DNA from: Hemicentrotus pulcherrimus
Taxonomy: Eukaryota > Echinodermata > Echinoidea > Camarodonta > Strongylocentrotidae
Reading direction: 5' to 3'
Length of the DNA stretch: 64,000 bases
NCBI GenBank assembly: GCA_003118195.1
Contig: BEXV01002019.1
Location: 12,834-76,833, forward strand
A program made the position numbers and the translations under genes. The notes below the pieces were generated by a model. It was not told the DNA's origin. It searched no databases and saw only the letters and a list, made by a program, of their open reading frames with translations. Below, one piece after another: positions 11,475-25,100 of this stretch; position 1 is the first letter of the stretch; every line of letters begins with the position of its first letter.

Positions 11475-13123
11475 ATGGCTGATTTGGCTGAGAAAACAAG
11501 CGGACTCACAATGAGTAAATGCATTTTTATATTATAATATTTCAGGGCATTATCTTTCTTTACTCATATTTAATGATAATGTTTAGAGAGTTAAGGAGAT
11601 CTAGTGTTGGTCTCTAGATGCAAATGTAATTGTCTCGCCCAGTTGTAGCTGTAGTCCCATATGTTGAAATTGGTGTGTTGAAACGTAATAATTTTTCGAG
11701 TACGGAGTAGACTATAGCTTGAGCCGGTGAATTGCCATTTGGTCTACAAACAGTTCGTCTACTACCCAATTAGTCTATTACCATATGCCATATGGTCTAC
11801 ACCTTGCTCCTACACCCTTAAATGAGGATATCCTTGTAAGCGGTGACATATTTGCGTCACTAAAAAATAGGGATCGTTGCTGATGTTTTTTTTCATCGCC
11901 GCTAGACTCTATGCAGGTTTCGGGTTCCCGAATTCGAACCGCCCGTTGGCGATGTGATAAACTGATTCCGCATATTAAAATAACCCCACTTCACCATCTA
12001 CTTTTAAGGATTGTCCGTCTTCCCGAAAGATTTACCGCTCATAACCTGAAAGTCTCTGTACAAAGTCAATGTGAAATGCATCAAGAAAATCATTGCAGAA
12101 TCCGTTTTTCGCATCGCCAACGCGCGGATCGAAAATATGAAATGTCTTCTCTCCGCGTTTACGAAAACGATCCTCGTTTATTCGGAAGATCCTTATTCTC
12201 ACACCAGCGCCCCTACTGATAACCTCTGAAATGGACCATAAAATTAATGGCGTCACTCCTAGTACAATAGCAAAGTATAGGGCTAAGGTTAGGTCTGCAA
12301 GTGGGCTGTAGGTTATTTAGGTTAGGGTATTAAAGGGTCAGAGGTTTAGTGTAGGGTCTGTGGTTAATGTTAAGAATCTGGTAAGTTTAGGAAATGTTTG
12401 TGGAGCCATTGTTGCAGGAGCAAGTGTCATACAACATTTTCTTGATGTGGTTGTAAACCAGAGTTCATACTATTGCCAATTCTGTCATTTATTTAAAATA
12501 GGTGATAAGCCAGCTGTAATGTATATATCTGAAAAGGAGGGGAATGATGAAACAGGAGATGGATCAGAACAAAAACCTCTCCAGACTCTACTACGTGTAA
12601 GTATTAAATAGACTTCAGACTTGAAAAGAGTGTAAGATTTGAGAGAAGTTCTTTAAGCATAGTATCACTTTGATTTGATTTTTTAATTCACTTGAGGTCT
12701 TGGAGGAAAACAACATCAAATAGGGTTTGATAAAACTCATATACGGACACTGATTTGTACATGGAATTCCAGATTTTCTGAAACGGAAAAAGCCATTTTT
12801 TAAAACAGAAAATCAGTGTCCCTAGACTAGTACAAATTACAAGTCTGTTTTCAAGGTATTAACAATAATAATAATATAAGGGACGATAGAAGCCATTGTC
12901 ATAAACATGCACAAAATTATAGATGATATTAAAAAGATAACTCATAGTAAGGATTGTGAATATAACTCTAGCACAATGTTTAGTCTACCAATTGAAATTT
13001 GTTTTAAGAAAGATATTCAGTGAATCTTTAAGATACAAAAACAACTGCAGGGTTCCAGTTTTATTTTTTGTAATTCATCAACTAATACTTTCTGCTCACT
13101 CTTTTTTTCTCTCTCTCTCTCTT

Positions 13124-13161
<38 letters not shown>

Positions 13162-16100
13162 CCCCCCCTCTCTCGCTCTCTCTCTCTCTCTCTATTTCAC
13201 AATTTTCTCTGTTTGGGAGAAGCTTATCTGTACCTGAAATTTGATATTCTTTAAACAAAACTTAATTGCTAGTAAGTGAATAATGATCCATTAATGATAC
13301 TCGTAAAGATAAGCATAATGATGCATAATGATACACATAATGATATTACTTTACATAATGATACACATGTACACTAGGCATTGTAGTATTGTTTTAACCA
13401 TATACCATGTAAGTGTTAACTGGCACATGCATATATGGTTGATATAAAAAAAAAAGATTGGAATTGACATTCAGTCAGTTATGTGAATAATATGACAGTA
13501 AATATTGAAAATGTTTATTGCAGAATGCTTAGTAATACATGCATTGACAGTTCATATCAAGAATGAAACTGACATTGTTAATTTGATATACACGTAATTT
13601 CTTTCATCAATTGTATCATTTGATTAATCTCACGTTTTCTTTACCTCATTAGGCAATGACGGCTTCAGGAGGGGAACCTTTCCCCAAATTCATGGGAGAC
13701 TCAAAGAAGGAAGGAGAGGTAAAAATGCCCAGAAAAATTATGATCAAGCACTGATTCTAGTTGCATTGTCAAGTTTAGATCTGTGATGCTACAAATCTAC
13801 TTGCCTAAATTCCTGAGCAACCTATGGGAAACTGAATTTAGATATCACTCGCTGATGGGTTAAATTGTCTGGTAATTTAAAAGCAACCAGTGTTTATATT
13901 TCATTTGAATTTAATTTACATTTCATCCGAAGCAGTGTTTCAATATCATTTTAACTTTTGCTTGTTCAGGTGTTGTATGCCCTTTTTCATTAGTTGACCT
14001 ACATTTATAAGTAGTAATAGTTTGCATATGGCACAAGTTGATGTTGCCCAGAAGTTTGAAATATCTTATCTAGGAGATGTAAAATCCCCTTTCAAAGTCA
14101 GAGTATGGAGAGAAGGGATAGTTTTTAATGTAGAAAACAGTTCAACCAACTCATCCCCCATCTTTAATCATATAACGGTATTGTTTTGTGTATTATGTGT
14201 CGCAGAGATGGGAAGAAGTTTCACAAGCTCAGAGGAAGAAGATCACCAAGCTGTTTGCCAAGGAGCAGAGGAAAACATCTGAACGTGAAAAGAAAGAGGT
14301 ATTGATTCAAATTCACAGTTTATGTCTCTACAGTCAAACCTGTTTAAGCAAAAACCATAGAAAACCATATATAATATAATAATATGATATGTCTTGTTTA
14401 CCCAGGGTAGCCTCATTAGTATTAATACTGTTATCTCTGAGGGCCCTGTAATCATATTATTACCCCGGCTTTAGTCAAGCTACCAAGATAAGGCGCCCAA
14501 GCATTCAAGGAATTTCTTTCTACATGGGAATCAAACCATGAACCTTGGAGTCCGCAGTCCACTGTCTATGACCATATTTATTGTTTCCTTCAATTTTATT
14601 TCTCATTTAAACATGCTCTTAATGAACCTGTATGTAAAGGCCACCTGCTGGCACAGACCACTTTGTTTGTCTCCCCTGAGCGTTCTTTATAGACAGGTCC
14701 GAGTTTATGTCAATATATTTGCTTGTTCTTCTTAAAGGCAGAAGATGCGGAGAAGAGGCAGAAGAACTTGGAGGAGGCCAAGAAGATTACGATCGAGGAA
14801 GACTCAAGCTTGCCAGCTGCTAAATTGGTATGATAAATCAATGTGAAGTAGATACCCACCACATGTAAAGTTATAGTTCTGCTGGATTGTTTCTCAAGGG
14901 TTGTGTAATATGAATTGAGCGCAGGTCCTCCTGTCATTAGCAACCTAACTTACTTTTATCTCTTTACTACAGAGTTGCCAGTGTTAAAAAGTGCTAATAA
15001 GAGGGAGGCTTGGTCATTGCTGAACATTGGTGTCTAATATTATCTTTTTAAAATATACTTGCATACTTCTCAGTATGGAAAACAGTTTTTGGTAAAATTG
15101 AATAGATATTTTACAACAACAACAAAGATACACAAAAAGATTTTACAGCTGTATGTCGATATGTGTAGATGTATACCCTTTGATAATAAGAATGAATAAG
15201 TAACAATTGTTTGTGGTCTTTGAGAGAGAGGTGTTTATAAACATAACATTGCCATTAAGAACATAGGAAATGATAATGGCGTCAGTGCATGAAGTTTAAC
15301 CACGTTTGGGGTTCTCAATTGTAGAGATACATGGATAATATATTCAAACAGCAACTGTGCTATTTAAATTTGTCTAATTATTATTATTATTATAATAATG
15401 CTCCTCTCACAAACTACAGATCAGGATCAAGAGTGGGGGAGCCAATAGAGGAACCCGTGTTAGGATCAATGGATGGGTCCACAGGCTCAGGAGACAGGGT
15501 AAGAATGAATCTAGCCCAGAAATAATTCTTAACCCATTGGCTACGGGAACCGGTTGGTCCCAGTGTTAACTCTATGGGAAATTATAAGATAAATAAATTC
15601 AGTAGTGATTGGGTTAACTGTATTCGTACTGAAATGTGTTGTTTGGTCCAGTATTCTAAAGAAAATAAACATAGGAATTAAAACTTTAGGGAAATTTCAC
15701 TTTCTTAAAAGAACAAGATGCATTTATATGCACACATGGTTTTATGTTTTCAGGTGCTTGATTGTTGGTAAGGTTGACCTATAAGGTTATTCGGCTACTT
15801 AAAGTTTTGTACCAAATGTAATTAGAAAATGCCATGTCTATCTAATCTCAAGTATTCAGTTCAAATTTTGTGATTCTCCTACATCCAATTCTTGCTCATC
15901 ACCAGAACTGACTTGTAACAAAGTTCAAGGTAATACTAGAATGCCTTTTGCACCTTGCATGTGGCGGATAAGACTGCTATACAAGAAACCAATTGTTGTT
16001 CTTGTTATTACTTACCCTTACTATTATCATTTCATCACTATTGTTAGTTCAATTCAATTCAATTCAATTCAATTCAATTCAATTCAATTCAATTCAATTC

Positions 16101-19100
16101 AATTCAATTCAATTTCAATTCAATTCATTTATTGTTCAACCATCAAAATATATATACAATCAAAATAAGTAGCATCAAGAATTTAGAATAACGCAATGAT
16201 GGTTTGGTGACCCCGGAGAAAGCAGAGCTTATAAAAAGGGGCCACCAATACATAAAAAGGTCATCAACAATTATACAAAAAAATATCAACATCGAACATT
16301 AATATAAACAACGAAAAAAAGAAAGAGAAGTACACCTCTGCAGCAGCAGCAAAAAACTGTATCTACATGTTTAAAAGAGGGCAGTACAAATGAAAGCGAA
16401 CAAGAATGAATTGTAAAGAAGATAAGATTTTCCTGATTAGCTTTTTAAATCTGGAAAGAGTTGAGCTGATTTTGATATTGTTGGGGAGTTAGTATTGCTC
16501 TTCTTATTATTATTATCATTTTCTCTTCTTATTATTATTTTTTTTTCTTCTTCTTCACTTTCTCATAATTATTACTCTAATATTGTTTGTATTTCAGGTC
16601 GATCCCTTATGTTCATCGTTCTGAGGGATGGTACAGGATTCCTTCAGTCTGTTCTCAATGAAAAGCTGGTGAGAAAACATGAATCAATATCTTTCTTTGT
16701 ATAGGATAGTTGATGTGTACAATACACCTACATGCAGACATATATTTATAACGTAGGAATTAAGAACGTACAGAATTTCACATAATCAGTACATCCTTCA
16801 CTAAATATGTTAATAATTCAGTGCAATCTCCATAGCAGATTTATTATAAATACTGACTACAATTGAAACTGCTTTAGGGACTACCTGTATAGAAAGACCA
16901 ATTGATCTAAAGACCATTTTTTTTTAAAATTTCCATTGAACATGATTTTTCATGAGAACATGTCCTAAAGGAACATGTAGAGACCACCTACCTATAAAGA
17001 CCACTTTGTCTGTTTCCTATGAGCAGTCTTTAGAGACAGTTTTCTCTGTATTGTGTAATAGATAGGCAGTTACAAACAAATTCTTAACTTTCAAAAACAG
17101 ACAAAAATTTGTGTAAATTACATTGAAATGTTGACCTCTTTCCTAAGGGCAATTCACTCGTGTCAGTTACTGTGATTTACACTTATCTTATTTTCATTGT
17201 GAATGGAATAATTTTCAAAACTATTAATATTTCATTTCTCTCTACCTATACAGTGCCAGACATACGATGCTCTGATCTTGTCAACAGAAAGTACAGTGAC
17301 CTTGTATGGTGTCCTCAAGGAAGTCCCAGAGGGAAAATCGGTAAGTCTCAGTGATCTGAAATGAATCTGATACATTTCAGATATTTCTCGAGACTACCAA
17401 TTCAGTTTATGAAAAGATAACTAATTTGAACTCCAGATTGAGGTAATGTGTTATGGATTTGATGATGTTGACTTTAGTGTTAAATGAATCAATTTCTGCA
17501 GGAAAAGATTATTTTCTTTCTCCTCCTTCCCCTCCTCATCCTTAGGAAAAAGGTTTCCTTCAAAAACTCCAAGCAACCACCAATATTGCACTTCTAGAAA
17601 GTTTTGTTGTTTATTGAAAGAAAAAAAACAGACTTTTTGACACAAGAATGTTTAGTTCCCAAGGTCAACTTAATTCTGAGATTCAGAATTTTAAAAAATG
17701 TTTGTGAACTCTATGAATCTCATAAAGACCAGCTAAACATTCTTTTTTTAAATCTTTTGTTTCCTATGTTTTTATGATATGCAGAGGGGGAAGGAGGTCA
17801 AACCAACATGATCCAACATTCTTAAACTGCAGCCCTTCAATGTTATACCAGATTAGCTAATGCTATGGACATGGATGGGTATACAATTGTGCCATTCCTT
17901 TTTTTTTCTTTGCAGGCCCCTGGTGGACATGAGCTTCATGTTGACTACTGGAGTCTAATACATGCCGCCCCAGCAGGTGGTGTGGATAACGTGGTTAACG
18001 AGGTGAGTAGTAAAATAGATTTAATTCAGCTAGAATAACATTTAGTTGCTTATTTTCTCACATTTCAAACTTTATAAAGGGCCATGAATAAATCAGATGT
18101 GAAGGTTTTTATTTTGTGTGTGTGTGTGTGTGTGTGTTGGTATGTGTTGTGCTGTGATTTTTGTTTTGTGTTGTGATGTTTTCTTTTCTTTTTTCATTTC
18201 TTTTCTGTACTTTTTCATTATGTACTTCCTTTTCTCTTCTTTTCTTTTACTTTCTTTTCTCTTCTTTTCTTTTCCTTTCTTTTCTTTAGTTTTCTTTTCT
18301 TTTTTGTATTTCTTTAACAAAAAAAGTAATTAAAAAAGAAAATGTGTTTTGTTTTCTTAATGTTGTTTATTTCTTTATTTTTTGTTCAAAAGTGTTTAAA
18401 AGTGGTACCTTGGTTTCATAATGTAAGCTATCGTGATGTGAATCTAACCAGTTCATGGTTTTGCATTTAAGCCTTAGTTTTTGTAAAGGTCTTGTCATTC
18501 TTTACGTATCATGTTCATGCTAGCATTTGAAAGTAAAGTCTCTACACATTGCTCATTTAGTAGTAATTATCTTCATACTTCTCTTCATACCACCTTGTAT
18601 GTTGTTTCCTTCAGGATTCCAATATTGATGTTCAGCTGGATCAGAGACACATGATGATGAGAGGAGAAACAGTAAGGACAGATATGATTATCTTCTTTCT
18701 ATAACACTTTATTGGCATTTGTAATTGGATAAACAGTCAAACCTGTCTACTAAGGCAACCAAAGGGAAACTTTAAAAAAATGGCCACTTTAGACAGATGG
18801 ACCATCCTAGACAGGTTCTAAAACACACAATTCTTTTTAGAGGGAGACAAATTGCATGGCCACTATAAACAGGTGGATTTTTTTTTTTTTTTAGAAAGTT
18901 GTGGGCTGAGACGTGTTGGACTGTATCTGTTTAATGTACATGTAAGGGGGATGTATTTCTTTTCATTTGTCATCTAAAGCATAAACAGGATAGACACAAA
19001 ATTAAGCTATATCATTAATTATTTCAGTTTAATAATCAAAAACATTCATTCTGCTTGGGCTCAGGAATCTTTTTTGAATTAAATCTATGTACATGTATAT

Positions 19101-22100
19101 AAACTCTTTATTCTTGAAGGATATTTTCTATCTTCTCATTTCAGAAAAAAAAAAAACTTGTCATAGATATGACTGAAACAAAAAAAAATTATGCAATTGT
19201 CAACAGATCAGGAGTCATTCATATGTACATGGTTAGAAGTAGAATTTAATTACCACAAATGGAATCTCTTAATAGAAATTAAAAATTTTCTTACAAATTA
19301 AGCCCAACAATGTATGGAATATGAAAAAGATTAAATCACATTATTTAAGATTTCAAAATCCTACTTTTTCATGTTTCCTTTTAAACAAAATATGATGCCA
19401 TTGTCATACTTTTATCATTATTTTTACTTTACTCTCAGCTTTCCAAAATCATGCGTGTTCGGTCAACTGTTACACAATGGTAAGTAAAAGTACAACTGAT
19501 TATAAAGTTAGAAATAATTATGCAGTATAATTTTTCTTTTACTGTATTGGTCAATCTGTTAGAATTTATGGTTTTATTGACCAACTTAAAAGAAGTAAAT
19601 TCTATTTGTCAAAATGAAATACCTCTTTTACATTGGTGAAATAAGAATAAAACACAGAAATATCAGCTGTAAGCAGTATATCAAGTGTCTATACTGAATA
19701 ATAATAATAAGTTTTGTAGTATTGAGAGAAAACGTGACAGTACTGGTTATCATTGGATATAGAAAATACAATAAAAATGTTTGTGAACTTGACCAAAAAT
19801 GTAGATATGGATTGACTGAAAATCACAGTGGATTGCATCATAGTGATCCTAATAATTGTATGCATCATGTTTAAAATAATAATTATAATAATCATATTTT
19901 TTTGATAATTACAGTTTTAGAGATCATTTCTTCAGCCAAGATTATGATGAGGTAAGTAAAAAAAAACATTTAAAAAAATGTATTTGTGCATCAATTGATA
20001 AAAATAAATTACCTTGTATAGAAAAGCTAGATTGGAATACAAAAACTTTGGAGTGTTATGATTGAGAAGGTGTGTCCAGGGAGGAGCCATTTTGATTTAG
20101 AATTAAAAATTGCATAAGTAGGTGAATGTTGGGATGAATACTTCATTACTGCTTGCTGTAAGTTACAGTAGAAAACACTTTTTACCTCAGATAGTGCGTT
20201 AAACGATGGCCCCATGTAGAGGAGAGTCACCACCTTTGCACTATTCTCACAACATGTAGTTCGAATTGAAGCTGAATTCCTTGAGATGTCTTATTTGAAT
20301 CATTTAAGATAAAGCCTTGAATTTACTTGCCAATGATAAAGCTTGCTAAATTTCACTTCACACCAGAAGTGCTGTTCTCGAAACCGTCATAAATCTAGTC
20401 TCCTGGACATCCCATAGAAACATGTAACATAGATTTAACTCACATGTTTGGGATGTCCGTGAAGTTAGACTTGAGATGATAACTTGAAAATGGCCTGGGT
20501 GGCTAATAAAGCACTCATTTTGTTTATCATGAAGTAGAATCAAAAGTATAATACATTTATTCTGTGAGAAATGTGACCGTTAGAATAAGGATCTGATGGT
20601 TTTTTTCCTCAACATTTTGTTGTTGTTATTGTTTGTTAGCTTACCCCTCCAACCCTGGTTCAAACCCAAGTGGAAGGAGGAGCTACTCTATTCAAGCTGG
20701 GTTTCTTTGGAGAAGAGGTAAGGCTAGTCCTTGAGATCATTTCTTGTGTTATCAACAGAAAGTATACACCACTTCAATTTCTTCCGTCCAACTTTCTGAC
20801 ATTGGATAAATAATCTCATCTTAACTTGTTGACGAAAAACATTGAATTTGTGAGACCTTGCAGAGCTAGCTGTAGAGCTAGCACTATGAGCTGGGGCTAT
20901 ACACAAAACTGCCATCCATTTCTATTTTGGAGGAATGATTCCTATTTTTTAAATCTTCAAGCTACTGTTTTGAACCCTAGATTTCCCTCTTTTTCTGAAA
21001 TATTCTGTGTAAAAAGTATACAAAATACAATGTATTCCTAAATTCACATTGAGAGATTCCTAATTTGTGCTGTAAAAGATTTGGGTTTGGTTTGATTTTT
21101 TTTTTTTTAAATACCTGACTGCTAAGAAAGCATGTGTATGCTTGTCAGTAAGCAACCAGAGGCCAACAGCTTTAGGTCCTCTCTGAGGGACTTGGTAATG
21201 ATGATTAATGCCTTATCAAAGGGCACTAGTGCATTTACTTGGTTTTCAACCCGGGACCTCTCGGTATCAAGACCACTGCCCTACCACTGAACCACTGCGT
21301 CTCTTACAAGAACCTTCATCACCCTTTGACTTGTCCCACCCATCTCTTTTCATGCAGGCGTACCTGACCCAGTCTTCTCAGCTTTATCTGGAGACTGTAC
21401 TCCCTTCCATGGGGGATGTGTTCTGTATAGCACAGTCTTACAGAGCAGAGCAGTCCCGAACACGCAGGCATCTAGCTGAGTAAGTGTTTGAATCTGATAC
21501 CTGGAACTAGTATCATTTTTGTTCTTTGCAAAATATGAAGGCTTTGAAAAAGTGCTCAGTTTGTTGTAATTCTATAAAGAGCATGCACGGAATCTTATCA
21601 ACATTCATAGTCTTTCTCCTTATTGATGGAAAAGGGGTTTCTGAGTGTGTTTTTTGTTTTTGTATTTGTTTGTTTGTAGAGGGAGCAGGAAATGGTGGTA
21701 GATTGTAGTACTTTCAAGATTAGTTTCTGATGATCATGAATATTCTTTTACTTCTGAAATGATCACTTGTAAATATTTAATCATTTTACCTTTTCTATTT
21801 ATATTTCGTTACTTCATTTGCTTCATTAAATGACAATTGCCCTTAGGATTAAAAGATAATCCATAAGAAATAGGGTTCTAATTATTGCCTTGTCTATTCT
21901 CAGAACTGTCAACTCTAGAACCTCTTTAGGTTTTATTCATCCTTATATTCTTTTTCCATTTGTGGAATGTGAAAAAAACAAAATATTGTAGTGCTATTTT
22001 GATATGTACAGAGCTGTAAACTTACAGGGTTAAAAATGAATTACAGAGTTTGAGAAGTAAAATGTATGTACAGTGAATACTGTCTATAGCGACTACCCAA

Positions 22101-25100
22101 GGGAAACACAACAAGTAGTTTTTGTAGACAGGTGGTCTTTGTAAACAGGTTCCTTTAGTACATGATTCAATGAGAAACTATTTTCAAGGGAAACAACAAA
22201 TGTGGCCTTTGTAGACAGGTGGTCACTAAAGCAGGTTTGACTGTATTTTCCTTCTAGGTATACTCACATTGAAGGCGAGTGTCCATTTATTACATTCGAT
22301 GACCTTCTGGAAAAGCTTGAGTACCTGGTGTGTGATGTAGTAGATAGGGCCCTTGCCTCCCCCGTCGGGGATCTCATCATGGAACTTCACCCGGTAAGTG
22401 CCCCAACCCCTCACTCCATCCCCAACCCCTCCCCCCTGCCCCTCCCAACCCGCTGTGAAGAATAGAAGGCCCTTGCTTCCCATGTGAGCTAATCTTATTA
22501 TGGAACTTCACCCTGTAAATGCCCCCAGCCTTGAGAGAAGAGAATATTATAAATAGATGTAAAAGGTTTAAAGGGCAATTGACTGCCCTGCCCCCCCCCC
22601 CAACAAAATATGTTACAATAATTAAATAAAAATTATATAAATGAATAAATGATTTTTTTTTTAAAGGATTAAAATCATGACGGGATAGGGCCCTTGCTTC
22701 CCCTGTAGCCAATATAATTATGAAACTTCACCAGGGGAATGACCCTCTCCCCCCCCCACCAATCCTTACCTCAAATGATAATCCCATGTATTTACTCTCT
22801 CCTCTCCTACTCTGTGTTTGTGATTTTCTACAAGACATTGACATTGACATACTCTTTTTGTGTAATTTCACCTGTTCTAACAACCCCACATTGCATGATA
22901 ATCATATTTACTTCATGATCAAGTATTGATTGAAAGCACTAAATATGACCTTTGACTTTGTCTACTGCACAGGGTTTCAAGCCTCCCAAGAGGCCGTTCA
23001 AGAGGATGAACTACGCTGATGCCATAGTGTACCTCAAGGAACATGATATCAGGAAGGAAGATGGCACCTTCTATGAATTTGGAGAGGTAAGCAACTGTCA
23101 ATGCTAGAAGGGGGCAAAACAGACGTTTTCCTCAAATTGTAACAACTTTTTAGTGTTAATTTGCTGAAGGGATATGATGCTATTAACAATTTTGATGACG
23201 TGTTGTCAGATAAAGTGTCAAAACTTTGCAACACGTTTTATTGAGACGCACATCTGTTGTCCGCGCATCATTAGAGCCCTTCAGCCTGGCTCACAATATC
23301 ATCAACAAAGGAATCTCCTGTGGAAGTATCTTATAATCAGCTTGTGGAAATAACACACAAAACAAAAAATATCAGTACAGCGTTGTGCATATTAAACTTT
23401 AGGGAAAGGGCATATCCAAATTAATGAACATTAACACGTTGTCATCGGTATTATTTGAATGATCATTAACGCTTACCCCCCTCAAGTTTTATGCACATTT
23501 TGATACCATTTTTGTCAAAATCGGATATACCTGTAAGGTGTTACATAACAATTTGTATGCGCATGTCATCAAAATCTGTACAGACAAACATGTAGAGTTT
23601 TCTGTAAAACGCATAAAATTAGCATTTTGCATAATTAATTAGGCTATAACGACAAAAATTTGCATATTAGGAAAAAACTAATTATACCATCTTGTTCTTT
23701 ACGTAAATATCTACAAACATGCAAATTTTCGCGTTCATCGGACATTCGAGGGCCGAGATCATGGGGGGGGGGGCCTCCCAGGCCCCCCCCCCAGTCAGAG
23801 AGTGCTCAAAATAGCCCAGTACAGTAAGGGTCAACAACCAAGATTGGATTCAATCCTACTGAGCAAAACAAACAAAATTGTCATCTACCACATTCACATT
23901 GTTGTCAACATGCCTTCCTAAAACCAATTTGTATTGCTTTTGAAGGATATCCCAGAAGCACCCGAGAGGAAAATGACTGACCAAATTAATGAGGTAAGCA
24001 CAAAAATCCAAATTATTATTCTAATTTATATTCTGTAAAACCCCACATTTTCACGTGCTTGAAACTTTTTTGAGGACTCTAGATTCGCCAAAGTTGAATG
24101 CTGTGAAAGTTTCTGGCAATACAATGCATTAAATGCCAGTACAACACTATACACTATTTATTTGTGAAAGGGATTTGACTCGAACCGGTGAATGTAACAT
24201 TTTTTGTGTGTGCGTGGTTAGCATTGTTTCGCGAAAGTTTAATGCTGCGAAAAAAGGTTTACCATGCCATATCTGAACGAGCCTTTATTGTTGTCCATGT
24301 TTTTCTTCTGTTCAGCCAATTCTTCTATGCCGATTCCCAGCAGCAATCAAGTCCTTCTACATGCCTCGATGCCCAGAGGACGATCGCCTTACAGAGTCGG
24401 TAAGTTTTAGCTTTTCATTCTCACCACAAGAGAGCTTCTTTGAAAATGTTTCATAATAGATGTTTGTTGGGAATGTTTGGTAAAAAATTGTCCCTAAGAA
24501 GGCCTCCCAGAGTCCCAAACATGTTAGATTGGTAGTTGCAAGTTATTCTGCAAGTGGATGTTTACGCATGTAATCCACCTACTCTTTGTTAATGGTGGGT
24601 ATATGGTGGGCATAAAGTTGTAATATAAACTGACCCTCAAAAATGATGAATTTGTGAGAAAGAGTTTTCTTTTTTTTTGCAGGTTATCCCCAAATCACAG
24701 GATCATATAATGTTACTGTGTGATATGGTACCATAAGAAATATCAAGCCGGTATAATATACAAATGAATTATTTCATTCACATTTAACAGTATTTTATCA
24801 AAATGAATTTAATGATGGCACTTGAGGCGGGACTGCACAACTTTTAGCCACTTACACCCTCTATATAGCCAACAATGCCTTAGCAGTACCCGTTGATCCA
24901 TGGTCCCCTTTTCTTATGTGGATTGAGAGCTGATTTGATGAGATAACCACCTACCACTGACCACGCTGAGAAGTCTAATCCCCTTTGGCCAAAATAGTGC
25001 AGATAAGCTTTATTAATGCTGGAGTTTCACTATGTTTCCCTTCAGGTGGATGTCTTGATCCCGAACGTAGGTGAGATCGTAGGAGGATCGATGAGGACGT

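Noticed and set aside
11911..12256. Overlapping ORFs of 102 aa (+) and 74 aa (-) in NARS1 intron 1
   Set aside because: No recognisable domain and open on both strands. An ATTCGAACC word suggests a tRNA-derived repeat rather than a gene, but too little matches to call one.
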